A stretch of DNA of 64,000 nt from Aliidiomarina haloalkalitolerans (GTDB lineage Bacteria; Pseudomonadota; Gammaproteobacteria; Enterobacterales; Alteromonadaceae). Within the stretch, counting starts at the first letter, position 1. Each line of letters begins with the position of its first letter. The stretch is taken from assembly GCF_003987315.1 (NCBI RefSeq), contig NZ_PIPI01000001.1, positions 558,001 through 622,000 of the forward strand, read 5' to 3'. The position numbers were made by a program, and so were the translations under genes. The notes under the pieces are model-generated. The model made no database searches. It was not told the origin of the DNA and worked only from the letters and a program-made list of their open reading frames with translations. Shown piece by piece: positions 8,090-17,470 of the stretch.

Positions 8090-9006
8090 TCGGGATAAGG
8101 TTGAAAATACGATTGCTCCTGCAAATATAGGTCGGGAAACATGTGAAGGTAATGCCGCATCATAGTTAGTGGTGCTGCTAACGGTTCAGTTCCGCGGCGA
8201 TAGTCTAAGACTAATTGTGCTAAGGCAGTGCGTTGCTTCGAGTCAATGTGCTTTCGGAAATACCCTTGTACGTGCTGCAACACGTTGGTGTGATCACGGC
8301 GTGAAGCAGGTTTGCTAAGAGCACGCATTAAACGAAATATATAATTAGTCAAAAATTCATCACTCAGCAAATCTTGCTGCGCAAGCTCTTTGCCTAGCGC
8401 ACGATAGACGCCCTGATTATGCGCAAGTAATAACAATTTATGACGGGCATGAAAACGATACAGGTCTTTCTTCGTGAGCGGTTGTGGTAAGTTTTTCCAT
8501 TCGTAGTACACGTACATGCGTAAGACAAAGTTTTCCCGCAAAGCCGCGTCATTTAAGCGACCATCTTCTTCCATCGGCAAGGCTGGATAAAGTACACGTA
8601 ATTTAGCTGCAAAAATGCCCATACCTTCCTTGCGATTAGCGTTGCTCTCTTCGTTGTAAAGCCTCACCCGCTCCATCCCGCAGCTCGGTGATTTCGCACA
8701 AAGAATATAACCCGACAATTGATCGAGCTGCGATGTACGAACCGTGGCGAAATTGGCTAACTTATCGGTCACATCCTCACCCGTCTTTTGCACCACAGCG
8801 CGCGTGTCTTCGGGCGTGCCAACCAAACGAATGGTGGGTCGCGGTACGGACATGCCAATTCCGACTTCTGGACAAAGCGGCAAGTACTCAACATGTTTTG
8901 CAAGTTGATGCTGACAAAAATCGTTAGCTTTATGGCCACCGTCATAGCGAACTTTTTTTCCAACTAAACATGCGCTAATACCCACGTACACTGGCGCTTG
9001 ACTCAT
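8062..9006 (-). CDS. DUF523 and DUF1722 domain protein (YbgA-like)
   Basis: A two-domain protein of 314 residues. The N-terminal DUF523 part (about 1-155) has cysteine motifs GISACLVGKKVRYDGG and LCAKSPSCGMERVRLY. The C-terminal DUF1722 part (about 190-310) resembles E. coli YbgA (FHARHKLLLLAHNQGVYRALGKELA). The function is unknown; the cysteines suggest a metal or Fe-S site. In E. coli ybgA lies directly before phr, and the same order is kept here, 82 nt before the photolyase. The ATG at 9006 follows AAAGGA. It may be co-transcribed with phr or have its own promoter in the short divergent gap. Confidence 0.9.
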   Translation of the reverse strand: MSQAPVYVGISACLVGKKVRYDGGHKANDFCQHQLAKHVEYLPLCPEVGIGMSVPRPTIRLVGTPEDTRAVVQKTGEDVTDKLANFATVRTSQLDQLSGYILCAKSPSCGMERVRLYNEESNANRKEGMGIFAAKLRVLYPALPMEEDGRLNDAALRENFVLRMYVYYEWKNLPQPLTKKDLYRFHARHKLLLLAHNQGVYRALGKELAQQDLLSDEFLTNYIFRLMRALSKPASRRDHTNVLQHVQGYFRKHIDSKQRTALAQLVLDYRRGTEPLAAPLTMMRHYLHMFPDLYLQEQSYFQPYPDDLKLRYGL

Positions 9007-9138
9007 TTTCTATCCTTTAAAATAGTTTTAACCAACATAGATCCACTTTCTTCATCCTGACGTAAAAATTTGCATACGCCAACCTCTGGCATGAAATTGT
9101 TTGATCTTAGTCGTATTCATAGGCACAGGAATTTAGTA

Positions 9139-9759
9139 ATGGCGACGCCAAACTCAACAACATTAGGGTTATTTCCTTTGACCTCCACGGTACTCCCGGG
9201 CGGTCGCATGCAGTTGCGTGTGTACGAACCTCGCTACTTACGGCTCGTGCGTGAATCGTTACGTGAGCAAACCGGCTTTGGATTGTGCATGCTCAATCCA
9301 AATGGTGACCGCGACCTAAACACTCACGTCTACAAAGTTGGTACTCTTGTACGAATTATCGATTTCGAAACACTCGCAGATGGCTACTTGGGTATCACGA
9401 TTCTTGGCGAACGTTTATTCGAAATCGATGAAATTGAAACTGAGTCAGACGGCTTACGACGCGGCCACGTGCATTTTAAGTCGCCTGCTGCCTCGATTCC
9501 GATGACCGATTCGGAAGTTTGGGCACATGAATTGAAACAGCGTCTCGAAGAAGTTTTTAATAACTACCCAGAAATCGCGCGACTCTATCCGGATCGAAAC
9601 TTTGAAGACCCAACTTGGGTCTGTAATCGTTGGTTAGAATTATTGCCGCTGCCTGGGGAAGTGAAACAGGATCTCTTGAGCGAAAATAACTTTAGCCAGA
9701 TGTTGGCTTACCTCGCCCAACTGTTTGCGGAAAATGAACAACAAAACGAATTAAACTGA
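9139..9759 (+). CDS. LON substrate-binding-domain protein
   Basis: A protein of about 206 residues consisting of the N-terminal (LAN/PUA-like) domain of Lon without the ATPase or protease parts; the diagnostic opening is LGLFPLTSTVLPGGRMQLRVYEPRY. Stand-alone proteins of this type exist widely and their role is not well defined. A TTG at 9070 is in frame, but the ATG at 9139 has an AGGAA 9 nt upstream and fits the family start. It lies between the divergent DUF523 gene and the ECF sigma gene. In other marine gammaproteobacteria a LON-domain gene is often near the photolyase cluster (from memory). Confidence 0.88.
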   Translation: MATPNSTTLGLFPLTSTVLPGGRMQLRVYEPRYLRLVRESLREQTGFGLCMLNPNGDRDLNTHVYKVGTLVRIIDFETLADGYLGITILGERLFEIDEIETESDGLRRGHVHFKSPAASIPMTDSEVWAHELKQRLEEVFNNYPEIARLYPDRNFEDPTWVCNRWLELLPLPGEVKQDLLSENNFSQMLAYLAQLFAENEQQNELN

Positions 9760-9768
9760 TCTCGATAC

Positions 9769-9796
9769 TGATCCAAAATTACAGCCATTACGTTAA
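9769..9796 (+). promoter_or_regulatory. Candidate autoregulated ECF promoter of the sigma/anti-sigma operon
   Basis: TGATCC (9769-9774) is followed after 16 nt by CGTTAA (9791-9796), 56 nt before the sigma factor ATG. TGATCC is the -35 type I recall for Rhodobacter RpoE (ChrR partner). A second partial copy, TGATCT, lies at 9757-9762. Autoregulation is usual for such ECF operons. Found by eye; no transcription data. Confidence 0.5.
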
Positions 9797-9852
9797 TCCA
9801 TGTAGTCGATAATTCAAGTTTGTTTGGTGCGGGTTAAATAAAGGCGTACACT

Positions 9853-10488
9853 ATGATGCAAGTCATGCCAGAAAAGCGGGTCAACCGACAGTACATGAAA
9901 ACGAACAGTGCAAGTCCGCAAGACATTACCCCAGAACACCTCGCTGCGTTGTTAGCCGAGGTAGCAGTGCAGCGTTCGCGGCGCGCCTTTGCCGAGCTCT
10001 TCAAGCACTTCGCGCCACGCTTGCAAAGCTTTGCAACCCGTCAGTTCGGCAATGAACAGACAGCGATGGACTTGGTTCAAGAAACCATGACCAATGTTTG
10101 GCACAAAGCGCATTTGTTTAGCCCTGAGAAAGGCTCGCCCACCACTTGGATTTTCACCATTGCGCGAAATATTCGGTTTGATATCTTACGGAAAAGCAAG
10201 AAAAACCAAAATGACATAAGTGCTGAAGAGTTGTGGCCAGTGTTGTCTGAAGAAATGTCTGACAGCGACGATGAGTTCGCCATCGACCAAACCATTCTTC
10301 TGCAAGAAATTACAAGTTATTACAACCAATTACCAGACGCACAGCGTGAGGTAATTGTTTCCATTTATATCGAAGGCAAGTCGCAACAAGAAGTATCGGA
10401 CGAGCTTGGTATTCCATTGGGTACGGTAAAATCACGTACCCGCTTGGCGTTACAGAAACTTAGAGAGTTGATTACTGACCATGATTAA
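9853..10488 (+). CDS. ECF RNA polymerase sigma factor (ChrR-partnered, RpoE-like)
   Basis: A 211-residue extracytoplasmic-function sigma factor. The sigma2 region spans about 35-105 (AFAELFKHFAPRLQSF, AMDLVQETMTNVWHKA, PTTWIFTIARNIRFDILR) and the sigma4 region about 150-205 (LPDAQREVIVSIYIEGKSQQ, IPLGTVKSRTRLALQKL). The ORF starts ATGATG after AAAGG; a start at 9895 is less likely. It overlaps the ChrR-type anti-sigma gene by 8 nt, which fixes them as a pair. In Rhodobacter and Vibrio the orthologous pair responds to singlet oxygen or light stress; the adjacent photolyase and CFA-like genes support the same role here. Confidence 0.93.
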   Translation: MMQVMPEKRVNRQYMKTNSASPQDITPEHLAALLAEVAVQRSRRAFAELFKHFAPRLQSFATRQFGNEQTAMDLVQETMTNVWHKAHLFSPEKGSPTTWIFTIARNIRFDILRKSKKNQNDISAEELWPVLSEEMSDSDDEFAIDQTILLQEITSYYNQLPDAQREVIVSIYIEGKSQQEVSDELGIPLGTVKSRTRLALQKLRELITDHD

Positions 10489-11143
10489 ATTCCATCCAAA
10501 CGAAGAACTGCTTGTGCAGTACGTACAGGGAAATCTCGACAGCGCCCTCGCCGTTGTGGTTGGTACCCATATTGACATGTGTCAGCACTGCAAAGCTCAC
10601 GCACGAGACATCGAAACTCATTTATCAGCAAAAGAGCTCGGTGCCAGTACCGACTTCAGCGAGCTGACGATGCAAGCGATGCTTGAAGATATTCTCAATT
10701 CGGCTGCGCCAGCAATCAGTGCGCCACAACAGATCCTTGATAAAGTAACGGTTGAAGGCAAGCAGTTCCGCCTCCCACCGGCGCTTAAGCGCGTTTCTCA
10801 CCGCTTAGGCGACTGGAGCAAAGTGCCTGGCTCAGTATGGCGTGCACCATTAAAAGTAGATGATCACAGTGCAGTGAATCTAATCTACATGGGTGCAGGT
10901 GCGTCAGTACCTGAACATACTCATCGCCAACACGAAGCCACTTTGGTAATCAACGGTACCTTCAATGATGAACACGACCGCTATCACGATGGCGACTTTG
11001 TTTTCCTTGGTGCGGATCATCGTCATTCGCCACAAACTGCAGAGGAAGACTGCTTAACCTTGGCTTGGCTCGATGCCCCACTACAATTTACTTCAGGTAT
11101 GGCTCGTTTACTCAATCCGTTTAGCAGTTTATTCTTTAAGTAA
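10481..11143 (+). CDS. chrR: ChrR-type zinc anti-sigma factor with cupin domain
   Basis: A 220-residue cytoplasmic anti-sigma factor. The N-terminal zinc-binding domain (about 1-85) has His5, His30, Cys34 and Cys37 (HIDMCQHC), the ligand set of the ZAS fold that holds the sigma factor. The C-terminal cupin (about 100-195) has His146, His148, Glu152 and His182, which correspond with a uniform offset of 5 to the cupin zinc ligands of Rhodobacter ChrR as I remember them (141, 143, 147, 177). All eight ligands are therefore present, so a singlet-oxygen-type release mechanism is plausible. It starts inside the last codons of the sigma gene and is followed by two hairpins. Confidence 0.93.
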   Translation: MIKFHPNEELLVQYVQGNLDSALAVVVGTHIDMCQHCKAHARDIETHLSAKELGASTDFSELTMQAMLEDILNSAAPAISAPQQILDKVTVEGKQFRLPPALKRVSHRLGDWSKVPGSVWRAPLKVDDHSAVNLIYMGAGASVPEHTHRQHEATLVINGTFNDEHDRYHDGDFVFLGADHRHSPQTAEEDCLTLAWLDAPLQFTSGMARLLNPFSSLFFK

Positions 11144-11181
11144 GAAACAACCTATAAGGTTGTTCTCTCCCAATAAAAAAA

Positions 11182-11207
11182 CGAGCAGGAACTTCCTGCT
11201 CGTTTTT
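11182..11207. terminator. Bidirectional rho-independent terminator between chrR and ihfA
   Basis: A 9-bp stem, CGAGCAGGA paired with TCCTGCTCG around the 3-nt loop ACT, is flanked by A7 on the left and T6 on the right, so it can act on both strands. A weaker hairpin AACAACCT-ATA-AGGTTGTT precedes it at about 11146-11164, right after the chrR stop. Confidence 0.85.
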
Positions 11208-11305
11208 TATTTCGTCTCTTTTTTACTTCGTCACTATTAAATGGCCACGACAATAGATTAAATTGCAAACCTTAATAGCACCCGACTAGAGGAGCTAACA
11301 TCGAG

Positions 11306-11602
11306 TTACTCTTCAAAGTTAGCGTCTTCAACACGCGCTTTAAACTTCTGACCGGGTCGAAAGGTAACCACTCGACGCGCCGAAATTGGAATATCTTCAC
11401 CAGTTTTAGGGTTACGTCCCGGGCGCTGTGCTTTGTCACGCAAGTCAAAATTCCCGAATCCAGAAATTTTAACCTGTTCACCACTTTCAAGCGCTTGGCG
11501 AATTTCTTCAAAGAATGTTTCCACTAACTCTTTGGCATCCCGCCGGTTCATTCCTAATTTTTCAAACAAATGTTCGGCAATTTCAGCTTTGGTCAGCGCC
11601 AT
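11306..11602 (-). CDS. ihfA: Integration host factor subunit alpha
   Basis: A 98-residue DNA-bending protein of the HU/IHF family. The start [19 protein letters not shown] and the DNA-arm segment with [13 protein letters not shown] followed by [14 protein letters not shown] identify the alpha subunit. It forms a heterodimer with IHF-beta and shapes DNA for recombination, replication and transcription. It lies 1 nt after the pheT stop, the conserved gammaproteobacterial arrangement, and is likely transcribed with pheST. A gap of about 100 nt follows before the shared terminator. Confidence 0.97.
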   Translation of the reverse strand: MALTKAEIAEHLFEKLGMNRRDAKELVETFFEEIRQALESGEQVKISGFGNFDLRDKAQRPGRNPKTGEDIPISARRVVTFRPGQKFKARVEDANFEE

Positions 11603-11603
11603 A

Positions 11604-13994
11604 TTAACTGTCCCTCAACACCGCATTGAATTCATTTCGCAGCGCGTTTATCACCTGTTCCATCAAGGAATTTACTTCCTGATCTTCCAGGGTACGATCT
11701 GCCGCCTGTAACGTCAGAGCAATGGCCAAGCTCTTCGACTCGGCTGGCACATTTTCTCCGGTGTATACATCAAACAAGTTTAGGTCAACTAACTGATTTG
11801 CGCCAATTTTTTTAATTGATTCTAACACTTCACCCGCTGCAACTTGGCGGTCAACCAAAATAGCGATATCGCGACGGATAGACGGGAACTTTGAAATTAC
11901 GCCAGCTTGCGGTACTAAACGTTCACGCAACAGGTTTAAATCAAGTTCAAAGACAAACGCACGCCCTTTCAGGCCAAACAGCTTTTCGAATTGCGGATGC
12001 AACGCCCCACAATAACCAACTAACGTTTCGCCACGATAAATCGCAGCGCTCTGCCCTGGATGCAAGGCTGTATGTGCTGATGCAACAAAACGGAACTCAT
12101 CAAAACGACCGGTCGCCCGCAACAGCGTTTCGACGTGCCCTTTTAAATCATAAAAGTCAACGGCACGAACGCCATCGCGCCAGTGTTCGCCTTGAACAGT
12201 CCCCATAATCACACCCGCGATCATCGGCTGTTGCGCAATACCATTTTCAGCACTATTGTCCGGCACAAAACGTAAGCCAGTTTCAAATAAGCGGATATTT
12301 TGTTGCTGACGTTTTTGGTTATAACCCGCAGCCGACACCAGCCCTGGCCATAAGCCTAGACGCATCGATGACATTTCAATCGAAATTGGATGCGGCAGCG
12401 TTAATGCAGCAAGCTCTGGATACAATTGCGCTTGGTGTTTTGGGTCAACAAAACTGTAGGTAATCGCTTCCTGATAGCCTTGTGCGAGCATAACTTGCTG
12501 CACGGCGCGCAGCGGCAAGTGAATTTCTTCAACTCGCGTCATGCGTAGTTCTGCAGTTGGGGCGACGGCTGCAATGTTGTTATAGCCGTAAACCCGAGCA
12601 ATCTCTTCGATTAAATCTTCTTCAATTGCAATATCAAAGCGATAAGTGGGGACTTGGACTTGCCAACCACTAGCGTCTTTCGCAACGGTAAAACCTAAAC
12701 GTGTCAGAATCGCTTCAACATCCGTCACAGCAATGTCAGCGCCTAAGACACGACTTAACCGTTCTGCCCGCAGGTTGATATTGGCTGGTTTTGGCAGATG
12801 ATCAACGCTCACTGCTTCCACCACTGGGCCTGCTTCTCCGCCACAAATTTCAAGGATTAACGCCGTAGCGCGTTCCATGGCAGTGCGCTGCAACTCAGGG
12901 TCGACACCGCGCTCATACCGATGCGAAGCGTCAGTATGTAAGCCGAATCGACGTGCTCGTCCCATTATCGCGTCAGGTGCAAAGAATGCACTTTCTAGGA
13001 AAATATCTTTTGATTCAGTGGTTACACCGGTTTGTTCGCCACCGAAAATGCCCGCCATCGCTACCGCTTTTTGCTCATCCGCAATGACTAAAACGTCGTC
13101 CTGCAAGGTGACTTCTTGACCATCAAGTAGCGTTAGCTTCTCTTCCGGCTTCGCCATACGCACATGAATATCACCATGCAGCTGACTTAAATCAAATGCA
13201 TGCATCGGGTGGCCGAGTTCAAGTAAAACATAGTTGGTGATATCCACAACGGCATCGATTGAACGCACGCCGGCGCGACGTAAACGCTCTTGTAGCCACA
13301 ACGGCGCTTGCGTATTGGCATTGATATTGCGAATAACGCGGCCCAAATAGCGTGGGCAAGCGTCTGCAGCATCCAAATGAATGGCCCGTTGGTCGTCAAT
13401 AGTCGCAGCAACTGCCGCAAATTCTGGTACATTGACGTCAATCCGGTTTAACACCCCAACTTCTCGAGCTAAACCACGAATACCTAAACAGTCCGCCCGG
13501 TTTGGGGTTAAATCAATTTCAATCGCATGGTCGTTTAAACCGAGCCATTCACGAAAGTCAGTCCCCACCGGTGCTGCGGCAGGTAGTTCTAGAATACCGT
13601 CGTGATCATCACTGAGTTCAAGTTCCGACGCTGAGCACAACATGCCGTGGGAAGGTTCTCCACGTAGTTTGCTCTTTTTGATTTTAAAGTCACCTGGCAA
13701 TTCTGCGCCGACCGTTGCCACTGCCACTTTGATACCAGTACGGCAATTCGCTGCACCGCAAACGATGTCCAATAACTCGTCAGCACCGATATCAACTTTC
13801 GTTACCCGCAACTTGTCTGCATTCGGGTGTTGTTCACAAGCTTTCACTTCGCCAACAACAACACCATGGAAAACACCGGCAACTGGCTCGATACCATCAA
13901 CTTCTAAACCAGCCATGCTTAATTGTTCGGCTAATTGCTCGGTGCTCAGCTCTGGGTTGACCCACTCTCGTAGCCACTGTTCACTGAATTTCAT
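11604..13994 (-). CDS. pheT: Phenylalanine--tRNA ligase subunit beta
   Basis: The 796-residue beta subunit of the alpha2-beta2 PheRS. In order: B1 ([14 protein letters not shown]), the tRNA-binding OB domain at about 40-150 ([21 protein letters not shown]), the B3/B4 editing domain at about 210-390 ([17 protein letters not shown]), B5 at about 400-475, the catalytic-like core, and the C-terminal FDX-ACB anticodon-binding domain from about 700 ([17 protein letters not shown]). Length matches the E. coli protein (795). It lies 22 nt downstream of pheS and 1 nt upstream of ihfA. Confidence 0.98.
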   Translation of the reverse strand: MKFSEQWLREWVNPELSTEQLAEQLSMAGLEVDGIEPVAGVFHGVVVGEVKACEQHPNADKLRVTKVDIGADELLDIVCGAANCRTGIKVAVATVGAELPGDFKIKKSKLRGEPSHGMLCSASELELSDDHDGILELPAAAPVGTDFREWLGLNDHAIEIDLTPNRADCLGIRGLAREVGVLNRIDVNVPEFAAVAATIDDQRAIHLDAADACPRYLGRVIRNINANTQAPLWLQERLRRAGVRSIDAVVDITNYVLLELGHPMHAFDLSQLHGDIHVRMAKPEEKLTLLDGQEVTLQDDVLVIADEQKAVAMAGIFGGEQTGVTTESKDIFLESAFFAPDAIMGRARRFGLHTDASHRYERGVDPELQRTAMERATALILEICGGEAGPVVEAVSVDHLPKPANINLRAERLSRVLGADIAVTDVEAILTRLGFTVAKDASGWQVQVPTYRFDIAIEEDLIEEIARVYGYNNIAAVAPTAELRMTRVEEIHLPLRAVQQVMLAQGYQEAITYSFVDPKHQAQLYPELAALTLPHPISIEMSSMRLGLWPGLVSAAGYNQKRQQQNIRLFETGLRFVPDNSAENGIAQQPMIAGVIMGTVQGEHWRDGVRAVDFYDLKGHVETLLRATGRFDEFRFVASAHTALHPGQSAAIYRGETLVGYCGALHPQFEKLFGLKGRAFVFELDLNLLRERLVPQAGVISKFPSIRRDIAILVDRQVAAGEVLESIKKIGANQLVDLNLFDVYTGENVPAESKSLAIALTLQAADRTLEDQEVNSLMEQVINALRNEFNAVLRDS

Positions 13995-14016
13995 AATCTA
14001 TTCTTCCCTCTACCGC

Positions 14017-15021
<1,005 letters not shown>

Positions 15022-15160
15022 TCAGGAGTTTTGCATCACGTATTAAGAACCGAGTATTTGGCGTCTTCAATGTATTCAGACTATCGCCCAAGTCACGGTC
15101 AATAGCCGACCTTCTAAAAACGCACCCACGCTCACAAATAACGTTGAAAAATAAGCCGAT

Positions 15161-15169
15161 ATGATAACA
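15161..15169 (-). promoter_or_regulatory. Possible extended -10 promoter for pheST-ihfA
   Basis: The 309-nt gap 15010-15318 holds a terminator near its upstream end (15219-15254), so pheS needs its own promoter. On the minus strand TATCAT (15161-15166) is preceded by TGT, giving an extended -10, but there is no good -35. No Phe-rich leader peptide followed by a terminator (as E. coli pheM) could be recognised. Confidence 0.35.
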
Positions 15170-15218
15170 GATCGCAACGCCAACCTGCACATAAAATTGC
15201 GAGTAAAAGGTACATGTT

Positions 15219-15254
15219 CAAAAAAGTAGCCAGCGCAAAACCGGCGCTGGCTAC
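15219..15254 (-). terminator. Rho-independent terminator downstream of the inserted exported-protein gene
   Basis: On the minus strand an 11-bp perfect stem, GTAGCCAGCGC paired with GCGCTGGCTAC around a 7-nt loop, is followed by T6. It lies 64 nt after the stop of the 15319 gene and before pheS. Position and strength make it a terminator for that gene; an attenuator role for pheS cannot be excluded. Confidence 0.88.
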
Positions 15255-15318
15255 TCATCATGACAGTAAGGCCGCTAAACTCTAAAACCACAAACCATCG
15301 TTTTATTTAGTTAGCTAT

Positions 15319-16539
15319 TTAGGGAAAGTTCACTGGGCACATCTCCCAAAAACCGACCGTTTGCGGTAAACATTGACGCGTATTATCGTCATTGACGATA
15401 CAGCTTTGTGTTTTCACGGTTTTATAACAGCGTTCGACAAAAGGACTCGCTGGGTTGTCTGGGTTTTGGCGAACAAACTCTGGTTCGCCGTGTGATATGG
15501 GCTCAAAGAATTCAGGATTATTTAATAATAACGATAAGCATCCGATATCACCTAACGAACGTAAACTTAAGTGTGCGCCACTGATTAAATCACTGACTAA
15601 AACGCCACCAATCGCCGAGGTGCCTGGGGCTAAGATAAACCGAACGAGGTGCGGTTCTATGGGGCCTTCTGAGACATTACCTTCATAGCTGACTTTAAAG
15701 TTCAAACGGTTATTCCACGGGTCTGAAAAGCGGTACATGGTCCACAAGTCATTGCGGCTATATTCCCAACTAACCCCGACTTGTTGTTTCCCAAAAGACA
15801 AGCCATTCAAACGTTTATCTGTCACCACTGCTTCAAATGAACGAGTACCGAAGCGACTACTGATCCCGGTTGCCAACATGCGGTGGAATGCGTTACGCCA
15901 GTTTAAATTTGTGAAATACTGCACTGGATGCCCCTCACAACTTTCTGCCGACAAATTGTAGTTTTCGACAACGTCAAGTTCATGCGTAGTCCAGTCCACT
16001 AAGGGTATTGGTTGAGTGACTACTTCGAAATCATTTTGCGCCTGTAATGCGGCTAAAAAGCGTTGGTGAAAACTATAAAAGACAGCTAAATCTGCTAACT
16101 CCTCTGCTGTCGGTGCCAATTCTTGAGTCGTTGGATTACCTGACGCACACCAGGTACCATGGCATTGAACTTGAACGCGAAATTTATACGCTCGCTGTTC
16201 GATGGGATTAACGACCATGAGCACTCGTGGCGCTGCAAAACAAGACATATCATCGGGCGTAGGAATTTGCCCCTGTTCCTGTGTAAAGGTACATTCCGCC
16301 AACGGTGCCTGTGCATGCGCTATCGATATTGCTTCCTGACGATTACAGGTTTCGCAAACAAAGACTTTTTCGAGTCGTTGCGCGTCCGAAGAGGATTGAG
16401 AATGAGCAAACGAGGGATTAAACGCTGCGCTAAAAAACAACCAAGCGATTGTCACCAATAAGAAATTAGAGCCAAATAATAATCGCCACTTTCGCTGTCC
16501 TTGTGCCTGTTGACTATTCTCCATGTGATTGTTCTCCAT
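15319..16539 (-). CDS. Exported protein of unknown family inserted between rplT and pheS
   Basis: I do not recognise this protein (about 406 residues). After a short Asn/Met/Glu-rich leader it has a signal peptide: basic QRKWR, then a long hydrophobic core, cleaved near SFAHS. The mature part has about 12 cysteines, including a CETC pair early and several near the C-terminus, consistent with disulfides in the periplasm or outside the cell. The region VENYNLSAESCEGHPVQYF and the C-terminus FWEMCPVNFP give no family. The start lies in a 15-bp repeat with three in-frame ATGs; I chose the second (16539), the first with a GGAG at 9 nt. The third (16524) is equally good. The gene interrupts a normally contiguous translation cluster, which suggests acquisition or lineage-specific placement. 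Confidence 0.8.
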   Translation of the reverse strand: MENNHMENSQQAQGQRKWRLLFGSNFLLVTIAWLFFSAAFNPSFAHSQSSSDAQRLEKVFVCETCNRQEAISIAHAQAPLAECTFTQEQGQIPTPDDMSCFAAPRVLMVVNPIEQRAYKFRVQVQCHGTWCASGNPTTQELAPTAEELADLAVFYSFHQRFLAALQAQNDFEVVTQPIPLVDWTTHELDVVENYNLSAESCEGHPVQYFTNLNWRNAFHRMLATGISSRFGTRSFEAVVTDKRLNGLSFGKQQVGVSWEYSRNDLWTMYRFSDPWNNRLNFKVSYEGNVSEGPIEPHLVRFILAPGTSAIGGVLVSDLISGAHLSLRSLGDIGCLSLLLNNPEFFEPISHGEPEFVRQNPDNPASPFVERCYKTVKTQSCIVNDDNTRQCLPQTVGFWEMCPVNFP

Positions 16540-16563
16540 GTGATTGTTCTCCATGTGATTGTT
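16519..16563 (-). repeat. Three perfect 15-bp repeats, each carrying a Shine-Dalgarno and ATG
   Basis: The plus-strand unit CTCCATGTGATTGTT occurs three times without mismatch. Read on the minus strand each unit gives an ATG, a GGAG and the spacer AACAATCAC, so the GGAG of one unit lies 9 nt before the ATG of the next. Units are five codons long and keep the frame (Met-Glu-Asn-Asn-His). ATGs are at 16554, 16539 and 16524. Confidence 0.95.
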
Positions 16564-16685
16564 TATAAAACAACCAACAACAATTTTGGCCAAGATTTCA
16601 GCAGGATGCAAGGTCTATATTTGTTCTTAGTGTAGTTACCTTCAATTTCATATCGAAATTTAGCGGCCGTGAGATATCTGTGAAG

Positions 16686-16710
16686 TGAAATGAAATGAAA
16701 TGAAATGAAA
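16686..16710. repeat. Pentanucleotide repeat (TGAAA)x5
   Basis: Five perfect TGAAA units with degenerate units on each side (TGAAG, TGAAT), in the 207-nt gap between rplT and the exported-protein gene. It lies upstream of a possible minus-strand promoter TTGAAG-N17-AAATAT (about 16618-16646). A tract of this kind can change length by slippage. Confidence 0.9.
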
Positions 16711-16766
16711 TGAATTAAGAAAATTTAATACGTTTGCCTGAGCAAGAATTCATAAACGTCAGACAG

Positions 16767-16790
16767 CAAAAAGGGAGCCAATGGCTCCCT
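16767..16790 (-). terminator. Rho-independent terminator of the thrS-infC-rpmI-rplT operon
   Basis: On the minus strand GGGAGCC-ATT-GGCTCCC is followed by T5. It lies 28 nt after the rplT stop and separates the ribosomal operon from the inserted exported-protein gene. Confidence 0.88.
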
Positions 16791-16817
16791 TCTCTATTCT
16801 AGCTTGAAGCTGTTTGC

Positions 16818-17177
16818 TTACGCAGACAGACCTTCTTTCGCTTTCTCTACCAATGCAGCAAAACCTGCTTGGTCGTGAACAGCGATATCAGCCAAAATCT
16901 TACGGTCGATCTCAACAGATGCTTTCTTCAAACCGTTGATGAAACGGCTGTAAGAGAGGCCACCTTGACGAGCCGCTGCGTTGATACGAACGATCCATAA
17001 TTGACGGAACGTACGTTTCTTCACGCGACGGTCACGGTATGCGTATTGACCAGCTTTAGTTACAGCTTGCTTCGCAACGCGGAATACGCGACTGCGAGCA
17101 CCATAGTAACCTTTCGCCTGCTTCATGATTTTCTTGTGACGCGCGCGCGCCATCACACCACGTTTTACTCGTGCCAT
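16818..17177 (-). CDS. rplT: 50S ribosomal protein L20
   Basis: A 119-residue, very basic protein with the L20 signature: start [20 protein letters not shown], then [17 protein letters not shown] and [17 protein letters not shown]. It binds 23S rRNA early in 50S assembly and, in E. coli, represses its own operon at the rpmI leader. It lies 16 nt after rpmI. An operon terminator follows immediately, whereas in enteric bacteria the next gene would be pheM/pheS. Confidence 0.98.
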   Translation of the reverse strand: MARVKRGVMARARHKKIMKQAKGYYGARSRVFRVAKQAVTKAGQYAYRDRRVKKRTFRQLWIVRINAAARQGGLSYSRFINGLKKASVEIDRKILADIAVHDQAGFAALVEKAKEGLSA

Positions 17178-17193
17178 GTGTCAGTCTCCTCTC

Positions 17194-17391
17194 TTATGCG
17201 TACGGTAACATGCGATCGACTAAAGCAACATCGCTCTTATGAACCATGCTCTTAGCCCGCAGGTGACGTTTACGCTTTGAGCTCTTCTTGGTCAGAATGT
17301 GACGCAAGTGAGACTGCTTGCACTTGTAACCGCCTGAAGCAGTTTTCTTAAAACGCTTAGTAGCGCTTTTTACACTTTTCATTTTTGGCAT
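17194..17391 (-). CDS. rpmI: 50S ribosomal protein L35
   Basis: A 65-residue basic protein with the typical L35 start [19 protein letters not shown] and the [17 protein letters not shown] core. It is a small 50S component encoded between infC and rplT. The 79-nt gap to infC is the region that in E. coli carries the L20-binding operator; I did not model its structure here. Confidence 0.97.
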   Translation of the reverse strand: MPKMKSVKSATKRFKKTASGGYKCKQSHLRHILTKKSSKRKRHLRAKSMVHKSDVALVDRMLPYA

Positions 17392-17470
17392 TGCAAAAAC
17401 TCCGCATTGAGATTGCCATTAAGTAGCCGGGGTGAAGCTTTCCGATTGAAAACTTACTTGTAAACCCACG

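Noticed and set aside
9102-9107. TGATCT upstream of the LON-domain gene as an ECF promoter
   Set aside because: The -10 would fall at the ribosome-binding site and no CGTTAA-like element is present at 16 nt.
15076-15291. Phe-containing open frame before pheS as a pheM-like leader peptide
   Set aside because: Its Phe codons lie inside and after the terminator hairpin rather than upstream of it, it is 71 codons long and has no clear start, so it does not fit attenuation as in E. coli.
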